Origin: Actinomycetales bacterium
GTDB lineage: Bacteria; Actinomycetota; Actinomycetes; Actinomycetales; Kineosporiaceae
Direction: 5' to 3'
Assembly: GCA_012719445.1 (NCBI GenBank)
Contig: JAAYAH010000049.1
Coordinates: 1 to 64,000, forward strand
Length of the DNA stretch: 64,000 nucleotides
The translations under genes were made by a program, and so were the position numbers. Below the pieces are notes generated by a model that saw nothing but the letters and a program-made list of their open reading frames with translations, did not search any database and was not told where the DNA came from. The stretch's first letter is position 1. Every line of letters starts with the position of its first letter. Below are positions 1 through 9,054 of this stretch, one piece after another.

Positions 1-34
1 AGGTGCTCCTTTCCGCGGACCCGATACGTGTCTT

Positions 35-50
35 GACAACTCGTATTGTC
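35..50. promoter_or_regulatory. Short inverted repeat upstream of the first gene
   Basis: GACAA and TTGTC flank a 6-base spacer about 90 bases before the first start codon, and TTGACA (33-38) overlaps the left arm. A repeat of this size in a promoter region could be an operator. I see no convincing -10 box at the right distance, so this is only a candidate. Confidence 0.25.
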
Positions 51-140
51 CCAGGTCAGGGGCACCTTTCTACGTCCTGACACACACCAGAACCATGATC
101 AGTCAGATCGGCGTGAATATCCCAGGAGAGGACCTGTCCG

Positions 141-485
141 ATGTCCCGTCCGTTCTCGTCCCGTTCCCGCCTCTCCCGTCGTTCCCGGGCCCGCCTCGCG
201 GTGCCTGCCGTGATCGCGGCGGCCCTGCTCACCACGGCGTCCGCCGGGGTGGCCTCGGCCTGCCACCTGCCCAAGATCCCGGTGCAGCCCTGCGGGGGCG
301 GTGAGTGCACGCAGCAGCCGAAGGTCCCCACCTGCCACTGGAACTGCGGCGAAAAGAAGCGTCCGGTGACGCGGATCAAGGAGAGGGTCGTCACCAAGAT
401 CGTGATCAAGACCGAGGCCGGCAAGTGCTCCGAGGGCGACGCGTCCTGCCGCACGGTGACCAAGACCCCCAGCTTCACCGGTTGA
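141..485 (+). CDS. Small secreted Cys-rich protein of unknown function
   Basis: This 114-residue protein begins with a long Arg/Ser-rich n-region followed by a hydrophobic core and an Ala-rich cleavage region near residue 40, so it is probably exported. The mature part is short, basic in the middle (a KRVVTKIVIK-like stretch) and holds six Cys (CHLP, QPCGGGEC, CHWNC, KCSE, SCRT), which suggests disulfide bonds outside the cell. A purine-rich AGGAGAGG lies 10 bases before the ATG and fixes the start. I recognise no family. It is followed by about 190 bases before a lipoprotein gene on the same strand. Confidence 0.7.
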   Translation: MSRPFSSRSRLSRRSRARLAVPAVIAAALLTTASAGVASACHLPKIPVQPCGGGECTQQPKVPTCHWNCGEKKRPVTRIKERVVTKIVIKTEAGKCSEGDASCRTVTKTPSFTG

Positions 486-678
486 CCGACCGCGGGGTCG
501 CGGCACCCGGCCCGGTGCCGCGGCCCCGCCATCTCCCCGCCCCCCCCGGGCCATCGACCCACCCGGGTCCCCGGACCACCGGCCCCTCGACTCACCCGGT
601 CCCCGGACGGCAGGCCCCTCGGCCCACCAGGGCCCGGCCGGGTCCGTCCCGGACCGTCTGGCGAACTGGAGCTCAGTG

Positions 679-1410
679 ATGCGTACTCCCCTCGTCACCT
701 CGGTCGTCCTCGCCGCAGCCGTCACCCTGGCCGGCTGCGGTGGGGATCCCGAGCCGACCTCGGCCACCGTCGAGACGACGGCCCCTGCCACCAGCACGGC
801 ACCCGCCGAGGCCACGGTGCGACGGGCCGTGAGCGCGGTCTCCGGCGCGCTGACGGTGCGGCGCAGGCCCTCGGCTGACGCCGCCGTCCTCACCCGGCTG
901 CCCGCGACGACGCCGTTGGGGTCACCGCGGGTGCTGCTCGTGGAGTCCGTCACCGAGGGGTGGGTCCGGGTCGCGCTGCCGATCCGGCCGAACGGCAGCC
1001 GCGGCTGGGTCGCCGCCGACGACGTCCGGCTGGAGCCGGTGTCCGGGAAGGTCCTGGTGGACCTCACCGCCCGCAGGCTCCGGTACCTCGTGGACGGCGA
1101 GGAGGTCGTCGCGACCCCGATCGCGGTGGGGACGAGACAGAACCCGACGCCGACGGGGCGGTTCTACGTCACCGACCGGGTGAAACCGGAGGATCCCGGG
1201 GGTGCGTACGGGGTGTTCGCCCTCGGTCTGTCCGCGCACTCGGACACTCTCACCGAGTTCGGCGGCGGGGACGGCCAGGTCGGCATCCACGGCACGAACG
1301 AGTCCGCCAGCATCGGCCGGGCGGCGTCGCACGGGTGCGTGCGCGTCCCGAACAAGGTCGCTGCCGTGCTCACGGGAGTGCCCCTGGGAACACCTGTAGT
1401 AGTCACGTAA
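679..1410 (+). CDS. L,D-transpeptidase (YkuD) lipoprotein
   Basis: The product should crosslink peptidoglycan (3-3 bonds) or attach proteins to it outside the membrane. A lipobox LAGC places the lipidated Cys near residue 20, followed by a Thr/Ala-rich linker. An SH3-like segment covers roughly residues 45-115 and a YkuD domain residues 120-243. The catalytic motif is present: HGTNE, then SHGCVRV with the nucleophilic Cys. A GGAG sits 7 bases before the ATG at 679; a GTG three bases upstream is also in frame. At about 243 residues it is short for the mycobacterial LdtMt2 type, so it probably has one SH3/Ig-like module. The ending is followed by an AT-rich gap before the ECF sigma gene. Confidence 0.9.
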   Translation: MRTPLVTSVVLAAAVTLAGCGGDPEPTSATVETTAPATSTAPAEATVRRAVSAVSGALTVRRRPSADAAVLTRLPATTPLGSPRVLLVESVTEGWVRVALPIRPNGSRGWVAADDVRLEPVSGKVLVDLTARRLRYLVDGEEVVATPIAVGTRQNPTPTGRFYVTDRVKPEDPGGAYGVFALGLSAHSDTLTEFGGGDGQVGIHGTNESASIGRAASHGCVRVPNKVAAVLTGVPLGTPVVVT

Positions 1411-1500
1411 TCGCAATTCGTAATTTGTTGTGGTCACTCTTCATCAAAGTGCCCAAGAACACACAGCCCGCTCTTGACCACAGTGCGAGGATCGATCGCC

Positions 1501-3465
1501 ATGACCCCGCCCCCTGCCGGACCGCGGTGCCAGGACAGTGAGTTGGTCGTGGCGGCCCGCCACCGCGACCCTCGCGCCTACGGGGAACTGTTCCAGCGCT
1601 GGTACCACCGCTGCTACGACGTCGCGTGGAACATCGTCCGCGATCGGGAGACCGCGGCGGACATCGCCCAGGACGCGTTCCTCGTCGGGTGGGAGCACCT
1701 CGACGACCTGCGCGACCCGGCCGCCTTCGGCGGCTGGATCCTGCGGACGACCCGCAACCGGGCGCTCAACCGGCTGGAACGCGAGCGGACCCGGGCCCAC
1801 GACCCGATCGAGGAGGAGGTCGAGGAGCGGGTCCCGGTGCCCGGTCCGGACGCCGACCCGGCGACCGCCGCGGAGATCAGCGACCGGCGACGGCTGGTCT
1901 GGACGGCGGCCTCCGCCCTCGGCGAGCGCGACACCAGCCTGCTCGACCTGCACCTGCGGCACGGCCTGGAGCCGGCGGAGATCGCCGAGGAACTGAAGAT
2001 CACCCCGAACAACGCCCACCAGCTGCTGTTCCGGCTGCGCGGCAAGCTCCGGGGCACCATCGGCGCCGCCCTGCTCTGGCGGGAGGGGCGCCCGACCTGC
2101 CAGCAGCTCGCCGCCCTGGTCCCGACCCAGCGGCGGTTCGACGCCGGGGTCGCCGCGACGATCCAGCGGCACCAGCGGGACTGCAAGATCTGCGCGAGCG
2201 TGGTGAACCGGCAGACACACCCGGAACGGCTGTTCGCGACGGTCCCGCTGGCCGTCGCACCGGTGGTGGCCAAGGAACGGGCGGTGGAGCAGCTCCTCGC
2301 CGCGGGGGTCCCGATCGATCCGGCCGGGCTCGGCCCCGACGGCGCGCTGTCCGGTGCGCTGTCCGGCCCGGCTGCCGGGACGGCCCCCGACCCGGCCGTC
2401 GGCGCGGACCCCGGCGCTGTCGCAGCCGCGGACCCCGGCGTCGGCACGGGCGCCGCTCCGGTCGGTGACCCCGGCGCCGCCGTGCCCGGCGACGTGACCT
2501 CCGTCGGCGGTGCAGGTCCCGCGCACCTCGCCCCGGTCAAGGGGTACATCGGCCCGGTCCGCCTGGTCGTCGGCGGGGCGCTCGTGGCCCTGCTCGTGCT
2601 GCCGGTCATCGGCGGCCTGCCGGACCCGCCCGGCGAGGGCGGCACGGCGGCGCCCCCCGGCGGGCGGGCCGGGGCACCGAGCGCACCGGCGTGGACCGTC
2701 GGGCCCGGTGACCTCACCGAGGTCGACGGAACGGCCGCGACCTCCGGGCCCCCGACCACGGACGCCGGGGCCGGGAGCGAAGGGGACGGCGGACAGGGGA
2801 GCGGGGGAGAGGACGGGACCGGCGGCGCCGGAGGGAAGGGTGACCCGGCCGGCCCCGGCGGAGGGGTCGGCGACCCGCCCGCGACCACGGCCCCCGTCAC
2901 CACGGCCCCCACCACCACGGCTCCCGGCAGCACCGCCCGCCCGCCCTCGCGCCGGTCGCGGACCGCCGTCCCGCCCACCCGCACCTCGCGGTCGACCGGG
3001 GGCAAGAGCGGGACATCACCGACCCGGCGCCCCCGGCCGACATGGTCGCCCGGGGAGGGTGGGGTCACTCCGGGGAAGCCCGGCGAGACGGTGGACTGCA
3101 ACGCCCGTTGGCTGCCCTGGTGGGTCCGCCTGCACTGCCTCACGGGGGCCCGGCTGGTCTGGGTGTGCACCCCGCCCCGCGGGCATCACCACCGGCACTG
3201 CTGGATCATCGTCGTGTTCGTCTGGGAGAACGACAGGCTCTCGTCGCCCGCAGGTGAGCGCCCGGCCTCGTCGTCCTCGCCGGGGACCGTGGAGCCCCGG
3301 TCCCCGTCCGGTGAGGACGGCTCCCGGTCCTCACCGGTCGACGGGCGGAGACGGGACGGCGACAGGCCCGTCAGAGGGCCTTGGGTGGGACCGGGCGGAG
3401 CGGGATCCGCACCGTCTTGTTGGCACCGACGACCTCGATGCCCAATGTTCCCCTCGTGGCGGTGA
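1501..3465 (+). CDS. ECF sigma factor fused to zinc motif, membrane anchor and exported tail
   Basis: Residues about 15-95 form sigma region 2 and 130-185 region 4 (LKITPNNAHQLLFRLRGKL helix-turn-helix). A H224-x3-C228-x2-C231 motif follows, the zinc signature of anti-sigma factors. After an Ala/Pro/Gly linker comes one transmembrane helix (about 352-374) and a roughly 280-residue Thr/Pro/Gly-rich tail ending in a Cys/Trp patch. The protein therefore seems to carry its own anti-sigma-like control and a surface sensor. Similar fused groups are known in actinobacteria (ECF52/53-like; exact group not assigned). ATG at 1501 is preferred over TTG at 1474 because GAGG lies about 10 bases upstream. 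The last 95 bases run antisense through the next gene's 3' end, so the true C-terminus could be shorter if a frame error exists. Confidence 0.85.
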   Translation: MTPPPAGPRCQDSELVVAARHRDPRAYGELFQRWYHRCYDVAWNIVRDRETAADIAQDAFLVGWEHLDDLRDPAAFGGWILRTTRNRALNRLERERTRAHDPIEEEVEERVPVPGPDADPATAAEISDRRRLVWTAASALGERDTSLLDLHLRHGLEPAEIAEELKITPNNAHQLLFRLRGKLRGTIGAALLWREGRPTCQQLAALVPTQRRFDAGVAATIQRHQRDCKICASVVNRQTHPERLFATVPLAVAPVVAKERAVEQLLAAGVPIDPAGLGPDGALSGALSGPAAGTAPDPAVGADPGAVAAADPGVGTGAAPVGDPGAAVPGDVTSVGGAGPAHLAPVKGYIGPVRLVVGGALVALLVLPVIGGLPDPPGEGGTAAPPGGRAGAPSAPAWTVGPGDLTEVDGTAATSGPPTTDAGAGSEGDGGQGSGGEDGTGGAGGKGDPAGPGGGVGDPPATTAPVTTAPTTTAPGSTARPPSRRSRTAVPPTRTSRSTGGKSGTSPTRRPRPTWSPGEGGVTPGKPGETVDCNARWLPWWVRLHCLTGARLVWVCTPPRGHHHRHCWIIVVFVWENDRLSSPAGERPASSSSPGTVEPRSPSGEDGSRSSPVDGRRRDGDRPVRGPWVGPGGAGSAPSCWHRRPRCPMFPSWR

Positions 3466-3844
3466 TGTCCAGCTTCACCAGGTAGGGCGTGAGCACCGGG
3501 AGGCCGATCTCCGGCATGCAGCCGATCACCTGAATGCCCCAGTATTCCGGTTGCCGAATATAGATCAGGGGTTCGAGACTCACGGTCATTCCGCCGTACG
3601 GTGCGTATCCGGCGACGACGAGAACCCGCCGGGAGATGGGGCCGGTCGTGTCGTTGGACCACAGGTCGGGGAGAACCATCGCGCGGTCGAAGTCGATGAC
3701 CCGGCAGGCGGAGAATCCGGTGCCGACCTGGGGGGTGGCCCCGGCCTGCTGCTCGGCGGCCGCCGCCGGCTGGGCGAGGACGGTCGCCACGAGGGCTGAC
3801 GCCGTCACGAGGACAAGGCCGACACGTTGTCGCATCGTCGTCAC
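3371..3844 (-). CDS. Secreted protein of unknown function
   Basis: The predicted 157-residue product has a signal peptide (MRQRVGLVLVTASALVATVL, then AQPAAAA) and a mature domain of about 120 residues with regular beta-strand-like hydrophobic patterning and two Cys (ACRV and GCMPE) that may pair. I recognise no family. GTG at 3844 is chosen because GGAGGT lies 5 bases upstream; the ATG nine bases later would leave too long a spacing. Its 3' end overlaps the sigma-factor frame on the other strand by 95 bases, so the two transcripts would be antisense there. Confidence 0.7.
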   Translation of the reverse strand: MTTMRQRVGLVLVTASALVATVLAQPAAAAEQQAGATPQVGTGFSACRVIDFDRAMVLPDLWSNDTTGPISRRVLVVAGYAPYGGMTVSLEPLIYIRQPEYWGIQVIGCMPEIGLPVLTPYLVKLDITATRGTLGIEVVGANKTVRIPLRPVPPKAL

Positions 3845-4029
3845 GAGTGACCTCCAGGAGGTGAGTGACAGGAAAGGTGCAGGAATGGTATGTCGTGGGG
3901 TCATTCCCGCACAGGTGCGAACGGGCCGACATCAAGCCACAAATGTCACAAAAAGGCGTACGGGAGTCTCCGGGGTCCGCCGCCGGGCCGCAGCAGCCCC
4001 CTGTCCCGTCGCGGTGAGAGCATGCCGGG

Positions 4030-5121
4030 GTGGTGAGCCGAGAGGAGTCCGCGCGGCGGACGGACCGAGCCCTGGCCAGTGACAACTACGCGGGAGCCCA
4101 CCCGGAGGTCCTCGCCGCCGTCGCGGAGGCGAACACCGGGCACGTCGGCGCCTACGGTGCGGACCCGGTGACCGCCGAGGCCGTCAGCACGGTGCGCGGG
4201 CACTTCGGGGACGGCGTCGAGGTGGCGTTCGTCGTCAACGGCACCGGGGCGAACATGGTCGGCCTCCAGCTGCTGGTGCGGCCGTGGGACTGCGTGATCT
4301 GCGCGGACACCGCGCACATCGCCGTCGACGAGTGCGGTGCCCCGGAACGGTTCCTCGGCGTGAAGCTCGTCGACGTGACGACCCCCGACGGCAGGCTGAC
4401 CCCGGACGATGTCCGCAGGGCCTGCTCGGGTCGGCTCGACGAGCACCAGGTGCAGCCCCGGGTGGTGTCGATCGCCCAGGCGACGGAGCTCGGCACCGTG
4501 TACACCCCCGAGGAGGTCTCCGCGATCGCGGCCACGACCCACGATCTCGGCCTCTACCTGCACATGGACGGCGCGCGGCTGGCCAACGCCGCCGCCTCGC
4601 TGGGGGTCGGGCTGGCCGAGGCGTCCACAGCCTGCGGCGTCGACGTCCTCTCCCTCGGCGGGACCAAGAACGGCGCCGTCCTCGCCGAGGCCGTCGTCGT
4701 GGCTCTGCCGGGCGGCGCGGAGTACCTGAGGTTCGCCCGGAAGCAGGCCATGCAACTGGTCTCGAAGATGCGGTTCGTCTCCGCCCAGTTCCAGGCCCTG
4801 CTGGCCGACGGGCTGTGGCTGCGCAACGCCGGGCACGCCAACGCCATGGCGGCGCGGCTGCACGACGCGGTGCGGGACGTCCCCGGGCTCACCGTCTCCC
4901 GGCCGCGCCAGGCCAACGCGGTCTTCGCCCGGGTGCCGGGCGACGCCGTCGCGCCGCTGCAGGCGGTCACCCCGTTCTACGAGTGGGACTCCGCGACCCA
5001 CGAGGTGCGGTGGATGTGCTCCTGGGACACCACCGAGGAGGACATTGACACCTTCGCCGCCGCCGTGCGGGAGATCGTGCCCCGGCACGCCCGGGGCGGA
5101 CGGGCGCTCAGTCCCGGGTGA
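4030..5121 (+). CDS. ltaE: Low-specificity L-threonine aldolase-like PLP enzyme
   Basis: This fold-type I PLP enzyme should cleave L-threonine or allo-threonine to glycine and acetaldehyde. The start of the fold is typical (LASDNYAGAHPEVL), followed by a Gly-rich cofactor loop (NGTGANMVGLQ), the aspartate in HMDGARLANA and the internal aldimine lysine in SLGGTKNGA. The length of 363 residues is normal. The start is GTG at 4030 or 4033. Its last 14 bases overlap the 3' end of the convergent SMC-like gene. It occupies the place where a Wadjet operon would carry jetD, but nothing in it looks like a nuclease. Confidence 0.88.
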   Translation: MVSREESARRTDRALASDNYAGAHPEVLAAVAEANTGHVGAYGADPVTAEAVSTVRGHFGDGVEVAFVVNGTGANMVGLQLLVRPWDCVICADTAHIAVDECGAPERFLGVKLVDVTTPDGRLTPDDVRRACSGRLDEHQVQPRVVSIAQATELGTVYTPEEVSAIAATTHDLGLYLHMDGARLANAAASLGVGLAEASTACGVDVLSLGGTKNGAVLAEAVVVALPGGAEYLRFARKQAMQLVSKMRFVSAQFQALLADGLWLRNAGHANAMAARLHDAVRDVPGLTVSRPRQANAVFARVPGDAVAPLQAVTPFYEWDSATHEVRWMCSWDTTEEDIDTFAAAVREIVPRHARGGRALSPG

Positions 5122-8100
5122 CGACTGTCGCCCCGCCGCCGGGCGCGAGCTCGGGCCCGCCGTCCTCGCCCGGCCGCCGGTCCTCCGGGCTCCCCGGCAC
5201 CGCGAGCGGGAGCTCGCACCCGGTGCCGTCGTCGGCGTCCCCCCTCCCGCCGGGGGCGGGGTGGTGGGAGGACAACCAGGTCCGCAGCAGCTCGACCCGG
5301 GCCCGGTTGGCGTCGTCCCCGACGATGACCGGGGCCTCGTTGTAGGGCATGGCGTCGGAGGAGCGGCGCAGCTTGAGGTAGAGGTTGGATGCCTCGGCCG
5401 CGTACCGCTCCATGTCGTCCTGGAGGGCTCCGACCACGGTGATTCCCCGGTCCCGGCCGATCCGCTCGAAGAGGGCGACGGCCTCCCTGCGGTGCTGCTT
5501 GCCCAGGTTGCGGCCCAGCTCGTCGAGCACCAGCAGCAGCGGCCGGTCGCTGCCTCCCGCCAGCGCGGCGGCACAGACCAGCTTCACCGCCTTCTCGTCC
5601 ATGAGCGCCGTGTTCCCGCGCAGGCTGTAGCTCGACATCCGCTGTCCCTCGGCCCGCCGCCAGCGGGGCGTGACCGTCCACCGCCACGGCTTGTCCGGCT
5701 CGCTCGGCGGCTCGGGCTCCGGGTAGTCCAGCCCCGCGCCGTACCCGCCGTAGGCCTGGTCGAGGCGGTCGAACTCCTCGGCGACCCGGCGCAGCTTCGC
5801 CTTGATCCCCAGCGCCAGCGACGCCCGGTGCGCCCGGCAGGTCTCCTCGGACTCGGCGAGGCCGCGCCGCGCCTCGGCGAGGGCCGCGGTGCGGTGGGTC
5901 CGTTGCTGCTCGATCTGCTCCCGGTCGTGCGCGTCCTGCCGCTCGCTCAGCGCCAGGTGCGTCCGCAGCGCCCTGAGCAGGTCGCCGGCCAGCGCGACCC
6001 GGTTCTCCAGGGTGCCGTTGCGGCGCCAGCCGCGGTCCAGGAGCAGGGTCCTCAGCTCGGCCGGCATCTCCTCGGCCGGGGTCGGCTCCGGGACGCACCG
6101 GCGTGCGACGTCGTCGAGGTGCTGGCACACCTCGGCGTCCCAGGAACCCGCCGTCCTGGCCTGCCCCGCGTCGTCGAGGCCCAGCAGGTGACGCTCGGCG
6201 TCCTCGACGGTCCCGCCCCAGGCGGAGCTCCGTTCGTCGAGGTCGACCGCGGCCAGCTCGCCGGCCAGCCGGATCCGGCGGTCCTGCACGGTACGCAGGT
6301 CCCCCTCGGCCCGGCGGACGAGGTCCCGGGTGTTCTCGATCCTGGCCCGGCGGGCCTTGGCCGTGGCGAGGGCCTCCAGGTGCTCCTCGTGCAGCGCGGC
6401 CAACCGCGGGGCGAGGGCCTCCCGCTCGGCGTCCATCTGTTCCAGTGCGGTCCTCGCCTCCCGGATCCGCCCGGCGAGCTCGGACACCTCCCGCTCGGCG
6501 GCGGCACCGTCCAGCCGCCTCGCCGCGACGTCCACCCTGGCCCGGGCGTCGGCGAGCTCCTCGCCGAGGGCCTCGATGGTCGCGGCGGCGGCCTGCTGCG
6601 CCTGGCCCGCCGCGGCGACCCTGACCGCGCGGCCGGCGATCGGCTCGGCGAAGCAGCCGACGGAGAGCACCCCGGCCGTGGTGTCGATCTCCTCAGGGGC
6701 TGCGCCGGACCGGGCGACGAGCGCGGCGAGGAACGAGCGCACCGGCAGCTCCGGGACCGCGCTCGCCGGCAGGTCACCGGTGCCGTCCGCGGCGGGACCG
6801 GGCTCCGGCACCCGCCCGGCCCGCTCCGGGTCGTCGGCGAGGACGACGACGGAGCCGGGCAGGTCGGCCAGCACCTTCCGGGCCTCGTCGGCCCGGGAGG
6901 CCGGGACGACGACGGCCCCGGCGTAGGGCACCAACCGCGGCTCCCAGACGGTGCGCCGGGGCTCGTCGAGGAGGACGGCGTCCAGCAGCGCCGTGGCCTC
7001 GACCCCGGCCTCCGCCAGCCGGTGCAGCTGGTCGGTCGCCAGGTCCCGCCCGGTCTCGGCCATGGCGAGGGCAGCCGCGGCCCGTTCCGCCTCCGCGGCC
7101 GCGGCGCCCCTGGCCCCGAGGATCGCCTCGACCCGGTCCAGCGCCTCCCGGTGCTCGGCCCCGGCCAGCTCCACGGTGCGGCCGTCGGCCTCGCCGGCCT
7201 TCAGCGCGAGGTCACGGTGCCGTGCGTCGGTCTCCTCCAGCCGCCGGACGGTGACCTCGTGCTCGGTCGCCAGCGTCTGGTCGGACGCGAAGGCCTCCCG
7301 CCACCGGCGCTCGGTCTCCCGCAGCCGGTCGTCGAGCTGGTCGTCGTCGGCCAGGGTCTCGATCTCCGCCCTGAGCTCGGCGATCCGCTCCCGGGTCGCC
7401 TCCTCGTCGGCGTCGGCCCGTTCCGTCTCCGCGCGGATCTCCTCCACCCGGGCCAGCCCGTCGAGCAGGTGCCGCGCGCACCGCGACCGCCAGTGCTCCG
7501 CCGCGGTGTCGAGGATCTCCCTGGCCAGGGTGCGCCGGGCGATGCTGGCCCCGACCACGGCCATCTCGCTCTCCCACCGGGTCAGCTCGGCCTCGGCCTC
7601 CTCGACGTCGCGCCGGTGCGCGTGCTCGGCGCTGCGCAGCCCCTGCTCGGTCTCCAGCTCCCGGTCGAGCCCGGTGAGGGTGGCGATGGCGTCGAAGATC
7701 CGGGCCGGGCCGAGCTCGTTGAGGGGCTGGGCGAGCAGGTTCGCGGTGGGGCTGGACCGCACCGAGGTGGACAGGAAGGACACGCAGCGCACGTGCCCGC
7801 CGTAGAGCACCCCGGCCAGCCGGCCCGCGTGGAAGTCGTCCCGTCCGTTGCTGGTCGGCAGCGCCTCCCACAGCGCGTCGACGGTCGCGGCCCGCTCCGC
7901 CTCGCTGTCCCCGGCCGGCACGTGCAGGCCCGCCGTCCAGCGCAGGTTCAGGTAGGGGGACTTGCGGTTGATCCGCAGCCAGACCGACAGCGCCCCCGCC
8001 TCGAGCTCCTCGACCGTCCCGGCGCGCGGGTCGGCGAAGACGCCGACGACGTACCCGCGGTCGGCGTTCGACCAGCGGCCCTCCTGCGCTGCCAGCTCCG

Positions 8101-8392
8101 CGGTGAACAGCAGCTCGGCAGCCCCGGGGGCGCCGCCGGCGAGCCGCCACTGCTCGTCGGCGTGCAGCAGGCTCAGCGCGGCGATGAAGGACGACTTGCC
8201 CGCGCCGTTGGAGTCCTTCGGGCCCTGGCCCGCCACCGTGATCAGCCCACCGGTGGTGACCGGGACCGGGTGCGCGGACAGCCGGGAGATGTCGACCATC
8301 TGGACGCCGACCAGCACCCGGTGGCCCACCACGTCGAACGGTGCCGTTCCCTCCCCCGGGGAGGTCCGCTGCCGGGTGGGACGGCCGTTCAC
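5108..8392 (-). CDS. SMC/MukB/JetC-like coiled-coil ATPase
   Basis: This 1094-residue protein has the layout of an SMC-type ATPase. The Walker A motif ends in SNGAGKSS (residues 61-68). Long Glu/Arg/Ala-rich coiled coil covers roughly residues 250-440, then a globular hinge-like part (about 445-600), returning coil to about 880, and a C-terminal lobe with LLLVLDE (952-958) as Walker B. The signature region (SLRGNTALMDEKAVKL) is unlike canonical LSGG and closer to MukB/JetC-type proteins. GTG at 8392 overlaps the stop of the preceding gene (GTGA). The C-terminal 40 residues are Gly/Asp/Pro-rich and probably disordered. It is the last gene of a four-gene coupled operon. The role, plasmid defence or chromosome organisation, is inferred from family resemblance. 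Confidence 0.82.
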   Translation of the reverse strand: MNGRPTRQRTSPGEGTAPFDVVGHRVLVGVQMVDISRLSAHPVPVTTGGLITVAGQGPKDSNGAGKSSFIAALSLLHADEQWRLAGGAPGAAELLFTAELAAQEGRWSNADRGYVVGVFADPRAGTVEELEAGALSVWLRINRKSPYLNLRWTAGLHVPAGDSEAERAATVDALWEALPTSNGRDDFHAGRLAGVLYGGHVRCVSFLSTSVRSSPTANLLAQPLNELGPARIFDAIATLTGLDRELETEQGLRSAEHAHRRDVEEAEAELTRWESEMAVVGASIARRTLAREILDTAAEHWRSRCARHLLDGLARVEEIRAETERADADEEATRERIAELRAEIETLADDDQLDDRLRETERRWREAFASDQTLATEHEVTVRRLEETDARHRDLALKAGEADGRTVELAGAEHREALDRVEAILGARGAAAAEAERAAAALAMAETGRDLATDQLHRLAEAGVEATALLDAVLLDEPRRTVWEPRLVPYAGAVVVPASRADEARKVLADLPGSVVVLADDPERAGRVPEPGPAADGTGDLPASAVPELPVRSFLAALVARSGAAPEEIDTTAGVLSVGCFAEPIAGRAVRVAAAGQAQQAAAATIEALGEELADARARVDVAARRLDGAAAEREVSELAGRIREARTALEQMDAEREALAPRLAALHEEHLEALATAKARRARIENTRDLVRRAEGDLRTVQDRRIRLAGELAAVDLDERSSAWGGTVEDAERHLLGLDDAGQARTAGSWDAEVCQHLDDVARRCVPEPTPAEEMPAELRTLLLDRGWRRNGTLENRVALAGDLLRALRTHLALSERQDAHDREQIEQQRTHRTAALAEARRGLAESEETCRAHRASLALGIKAKLRRVAEEFDRLDQAYGGYGAGLDYPEPEPPSEPDKPWRWTVTPRWRRAEGQRMSSYSLRGNTALMDEKAVKLVCAAALAGGSDRPLLLVLDELGRNLGKQHRREAVALFERIGRDRGITVVGALQDDMERYAAEASNLYLKLRRSSDAMPYNEAPVIVGDDANRARVELLRTWLSSHHPAPGGRGDADDGTGCELPLAVPGSPEDRRPGEDGGPELAPGGGATVVTRD

Positions 8393-9054
8393 GATTCCTC
8401 CTCGTGCCGGGTGCGTCGCGCCCGGATCGCTGCGGCGAGCGGGGTGTCCGGGCCGGCGGCCAGCACCAGCTCCTCCTGCAGCCGGCGGCGGGCCGCGGGG
8501 GTCAGCCGGTGCAGCTGCGGCCCGGGGACGTAGGTGGCCCCGGGACCGCGGCCGCGCTCGATCACGAGCTGGACCAGACCGGCGGCGCGGAGCCGGGCCA
8601 GCGCCGCCCGCACCTCGGTACGGGGCAGCAGCGAGTAGCGGGTGAGCTCCTCGACGGAGGTCGGGTGGGCCGAGGTCCAGCTGTCCCCGGCCAGCGCCCC
8701 CTGGCTGCGCGGGATGGCGACCGAGTGCACCAGGACCAGCACCAGCACCGCGCGGTCGGCGACCGGCAGCGGGTGCCAGCCCTCGCCGGTCAGCGCCGTG
8801 GTCACGTCGTCCCGGTACCCGCTGGTCCACAGGTTCGTCCCGGCGGGGACCAGGGTCCTGCCGAGGAGGCGGAGCAGGGTCTGCAGGCTCCGGCGGAGGG
8901 TCGCGTCGCGGAGCGCGAGCAGTTGCGCCTCGTGCACCGGCTCCGCCGCGTGCTCGAGCGCGGCGAACGCGGTGAGCACCTCGTCGCGATGCCGCTCCGA
9001 CAGCTCGGCGAGGGCGGCCTCGAACGGGCGTGGCATCGGCACCCCGTCGCTCAC
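8389..9054 (-). CDS. Winged-helix (KITE/MukE/JetB-like) partner of the SMC-like ATPase
   Basis: The 221-residue product is mostly helical and Leu/Ala/Arg-rich. A likely winged helix lies near residues 125-175, where a TSVEELTRYSLLPRTEVRAAL helix-turn-helix is followed by a LVQLVIERGRGPGATYV wing. The size and the place directly upstream of the ATPase fit the KITE-type subunits MukE, MksE and JetB. GTG at 9054 overlaps the stop of the upstream gene, and its own stop overlaps the next GTG, so the four proteins are probably made in fixed ratio. Assignment rests on context and fold impression, not on strong residue motifs. Confidence 0.6.
   Translation of the reverse strand: MSDGVPMPRPFEAALAELSERHRDEVLTAFAALEHAAEPVHEAQLLALRDATLRRSLQTLLRLLGRTLVPAGTNLWTSGYRDDVTTALTGEGWHPLPVADRAVLVLVLVHSVAIPRSQGALAGDSWTSAHPTSVEELTRYSLLPRTEVRAALARLRAAGLVQLVIERGRGPGATYVPGPQLHRLTPAARRRLQEELVLAAGPDTPLAAAIRARRTRHEEES

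Noticed and set aside
4030-5121. The gene downstream of the SMC-like operon as JetD
   Set aside because: It has a clear PLP-dependent aldolase signature (SLGGTKNGA, HMDGARLANA), is on the opposite strand and has no TOPRIM motif.
5045-8533. 1162-codon open frame on the plus strand across the SMC-like gene
   Set aside because: It is the antisense shadow of a high-GC gene: Pro/Gly/Arg/Val-rich, no motif, and no ribosome-binding site. The opposite strand has Walker A and B motifs.
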